Of a DNA stretch of 60,355 nucleotides, positions 58,431 to 60,355 are shown in pieces (within the stretch, counting starts at the first letter, position 1; every line of letters begins with the position of its first letter). The DNA comes from Pseudodonghicola flavimaris (lineage in GTDB: Bacteria > Pseudomonadota > Alphaproteobacteria > Rhodobacterales > Rhodobacteraceae): NCBI RefSeq assembly GCF_030164425.1, contig NZ_JASNJD010000027.1, positions 1 through 60,355 on the forward strand. The letters run 5' to 3'. The translations under genes and the position numbers were made by a program. The notes under the pieces were generated by a model that was not told where the DNA came from, did not search any database, and saw only the letters and a program-made list of their open reading frames with translations.

Positions 58431-58506
58431 TGGTGCCTCGGGCAGGATTCGAACCTGCGACCTAACCGTTATGAGCGGTCAGCTCTAACCGCTGAGCTAC
58501 CGAGGC
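58431..58506 (-). tRNA. tRNA with CAT anticodon (Met or Ile2)
   Basis: Minus-strand 76-nt gene with acceptor stem GCCTCGG/CCGAGGC, D arm GCTCAGCGGTTAGAGC, anticodon loop CTCATAACG (CAT) and T arm GCAGGTTCGAATCCTGC, CCA encoded. Elongator Met and lysidine-modified Ile2 share CAT, and I cannot decide from the sequence; initiator is unlikely because the acceptor end pairs fully. Confidence 0.92.
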
Positions 58507-58778
58507 ACGTGGGGATCACTGAATGAGCGAATTCGGTGTCTTGCTCAAGGGTCTTAGCGTCAGCTTGGCGAGATTTCTGGGCTTCCGCTGGACGGATGCC
58601 GAAAGGCACTTCGTGTCAGTGATATGAAAAAAGTAAAAGCAAGCTTTGGGTTTTGCCGGATCCAGAGTCACGGGGTGGGGGTCTGGCAGGGTTCTGGACG
58701 GACCCTGCCGTCCCCACCAAGGGTGTTTCCCCAACGGTACCTCCGGGTCTGCACACTTACCAGACATCGGAGATCATC

Positions 58779-59702
58779 ATGGCCAAATCCAGCAAGCCAA
58801 AGTTCGACGCCGCGGCATCGATCACCAACGAACTCATTAAGATCATCGACCGGGGCGTGCTGCCCTGGCGCAAGCCCTGGACCGTCGGCGGCAGTTCCGT
58901 GCCGCTCCGTCAGAACGGCGAACCCTATCAGGGCGTCAACAACTTCCTGCTGACCATGCGCACCATGATGGCCGGATACGCCTCGCCTTACTGGATGACG
59001 TTGAGGCAGGCGAACGAGCTCGATGCGAAAGTCATCAAGGGCTCGAAATCGTCGGTGGTCGTCTACTACGGAACGGCCGAGCGCGAACAGGTCGAAAGCG
59101 CCCACGGCGGGGAGGCGGAAACCGAAGACCCCAAAACCATCCCCTTCATGAAATCCTACCGCGTCTTCAACGCCGATCAGATCGAGGGGTTGGACCCTCG
59201 CTTCCATCCCGCTGCGGCCGAACCGGAAGTTCATCCCGAACGCGCACCGATCCCGCATATGCAGAGCTTCTTCGAGGCAATCGGTGCCAATGTCAGCTTC
59301 TCTGGTCGGGAAGCATGTTATGTCCCGAACCTCGACAAGATTTACATGCCCCCGATCGAGCTCTTCGAGAACCCGCGGAATTTCTACGCCGTCTGGGGTC
59401 ATGAGCTGGGTCACTGGACGAAACCCCGGCATCGGTTGAACCGAAGCTATGGCGACGCTCGGTTCGGGAACACGGCATATGCCCGCGAAGAGATTGTGGC
59501 CGAGCTCTGTACGGTGTTTTTGGGTCAGAAGCTGGGGTTTTCGGCGCATACGCTGGAGCTGAATGCGGCCTATCTCAGCAACTGGGTCCGGGTGCTCCGC
59601 TCAGACAAGCGGGCGATCTTCAAACATGCGGCGGACGCGCAGCGCGCCTGCGACTATCTCGTCGCCGTGTCGGAGGCGGGGCAGGGGGAACAGGCCGCAT
59701 GA
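58779..59702 (+). CDS. ardC: ArdC-family antirestriction protein
   Basis: A 307-residue ArdC-like protein. The N-terminal ssDNA-binding domain (ArdC_N; about 8-130) is seen as ITNELIKIIDRGVLPWRKPW, PYQGVNNFLLTM, and KGSKSSVVVYYG. The C-terminal zincin-like domain has HELGH (VWGHELGHWTKPRHRLN, about 206-222) and the following Glu in AREEIVAELCTVFLG. ArdC binds single-stranded DNA and protects plasmids from restriction after transfer. ATG 58779 is chosen by the family start MAKSSKPKFD; the frame is open further upstream but that part is not coding-like. Confidence 0.88.
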   Translation: MAKSSKPKFDAAASITNELIKIIDRGVLPWRKPWTVGGSSVPLRQNGEPYQGVNNFLLTMRTMMAGYASPYWMTLRQANELDAKVIKGSKSSVVVYYGTAEREQVESAHGGEAETEDPKTIPFMKSYRVFNADQIEGLDPRFHPAAAEPEVHPERAPIPHMQSFFEAIGANVSFSGREACYVPNLDKIYMPPIELFENPRNFYAVWGHELGHWTKPRHRLNRSYGDARFGNTAYAREEIVAELCTVFLGQKLGFSAHTLELNAAYLSNWVRVLRSDKRAIFKHAADAQRACDYLVAVSEAGQGEQAA

Positions 59703-59792
59703 CGTCCGAGGCTGTCCGGGCTGGTAGGGCGTGTGAAAGGAAAAGCTGGCTTTGGGTCTGGTGGTTTCAACACATCCCGAAAGGACAGCCCC

Positions 59793-60182
59793 ATGAGCCA
59801 TGCCGAACCCGCAGAGTATCCCCGACCGAACGCCACCGTCATCGCCGCCCATAACGATGCCTTCCGCAGGTTTGCCTGTCTGGGCATCGCCCCGGATCAG
59901 GCGATCCAGGGCCGCCTCGTCGTGACCCAGTCCCTGATCGAGGCCGGCGATGGTTTCGTGACGGAAGCCGTGAAGGCCACCGGTGCGTTCGATACATTCG
60001 AGCCCGACAATGACCCTGACGGCTGGCACGATTTCGGGGCGGTGACGATCCGCGGCGAGACTGTGTTCTGGAAAATTGACCTCTACGAGGCCGGTTCCGA
60101 CTTCCGCTACGGCGCCGAGGCTCCCGACAATCCAGAAACCACCATGCGCGTTCTTACCATCATGATGGCGCGCGACTGGTAG
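59793..60182 (+). CDS. DUF3768 domain-containing protein
   Basis: A 129-residue DUF3768 protein beginning at ATG 59793 with AAAGGACAG upstream. Core motifs: IAAHNDAFRR, GRLVVTQSLIEAGDGFVTEAVKA, PDNDPDGWHDFGAVTIRGETVFWKIDLYE and the C-terminal TTMRVLTIMMARDW, each in parts. It is found with ArdC and strawberry-notch helicase genes on alphaproteobacterial plasmids. No function is known to me. It follows ArdC by 90 bp in the same direction. Confidence 0.85.
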   Translation: MSHAEPAEYPRPNATVIAAHNDAFRRFACLGIAPDQAIQGRLVVTQSLIEAGDGFVTEAVKATGAFDTFEPDNDPDGWHDFGAVTIRGETVFWKIDLYEAGSDFRYGAEAPDNPETTMRVLTIMMARDW

Positions 60183-60263
60183 GGCAGGCCGCACCCCAAC
60201 CTTACATCACCGACAGGCCCGCTGACCCTCCGAAAGGGTAGTGCCCCGTGGGGTGGTGTAAGA

Positions 60264-60303
60264 GGCCGCGCGCGAAGCCCTTGGCGTAGCGCAGCGCGCG
60301 GCC
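60264..60303. repeat. GC-rich 10-bp inverted repeat near window end
   Basis: GGCCGCGCGC (60264-60273) and GCGCGCGGCC (60294-60303) are perfect inverted copies with a 20-bp loop. The final 173 bp (60183-60355) otherwise show no gene; the repeat may end the DUF3768 transcript, though no U run follows. Confidence 0.4.
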
Positions 60304-60355
60304 GGGCTGGCGGCCATCGCGCTTCTTCGTAGTCTGAGGTTGTTCGAAGACCGAC

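Overview
The window looks like part of a large plasmid or chromid of a Rhodobacterales-type alphaproteobacterium (Roseobacter/Paracoccus-like). The reasons are high GC, a complete repABC replicon with centromere-like sites and an antisense RNA, the plasmid pair DUF1403-scpB, DUF736, DUF2493, DUF3768 and ArdC genes, and a strawberry-notch helicase. It is a mosaic: several junctions carry truncated genes and mobile-element ends.

Layout. 1-5031: plasmid DNA-metabolism genes (strawberry-notch helicase cut by the window edge, Toprim protein, DUF2493 protein). 5153-6459: a small unknown gene with a 20-bp palindrome at its start, and a DUF736 gene lying in a ~585-bp segment that recurs at 28600-29184. 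6637-13414: replication and maintenance (three parS-like sites, repA, repB, antisense ctRNA, repC, a tyrosine recombinase with a candidate crossover site, DUF1403-scpB). 14048-24045: a two-component system facing a redox/metal cluster (PepSY protein, cytochrome b, poly-Asp secreted protein, DUF2271 protein, PepSY-flavodoxin reductase, ApbE, TPC-type P1B ATPase, VIT1-like transporter). 24587-27948: one broken and one intact AbiE toxin-antitoxin module and a pRiA4b ORF-3-like gene. 28600-34890: second DUF736 copy and mobilization genes (MobC-like, relaxase, VirD4), without a mating-pair apparatus. 34865-37091: DUF2235 lipase-like protein, WGR protein, a truncated MmeI-like gene. 37092-38346: IS3-family element. 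38347-45137: a captured block holding a Ugp-like ABC importer with a phosphodiesterase and a phosphatase, with truncated genes at both ends. 45138-48731: a minimal TniA-TniB-TniQ transposon. 48732-49584: a second, truncated DUF1403-scpB locus. 49581-58180: a defence-like island (DUF2971, ImmA/XRE, E2-like protein, TacAT, and a short Argonaute system with a SIR2/RecG-like/APAZ partner). 58344-58506: two tRNA genes. 58779-60182: ArdC and DUF3768.

How it works together. RepABC, the recombinase and DUF1403-ScpB would maintain the replicon; MobC-relaxase-VirD4 would let it be mobilized in trans; ArdC could protect incoming DNA. The redox cluster appears to move electrons from cytoplasmic NAD(P)H through a flavoprotein and cytochrome b to a flavinylated periplasmic protein, next to metal exporters and under two-component control. 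The most interesting systems are the short pAgo operon, whose long effector gene is split by what looks like a one-base change in a T6 tract, and an E2-like gene without E1 that also looks frameshifted.
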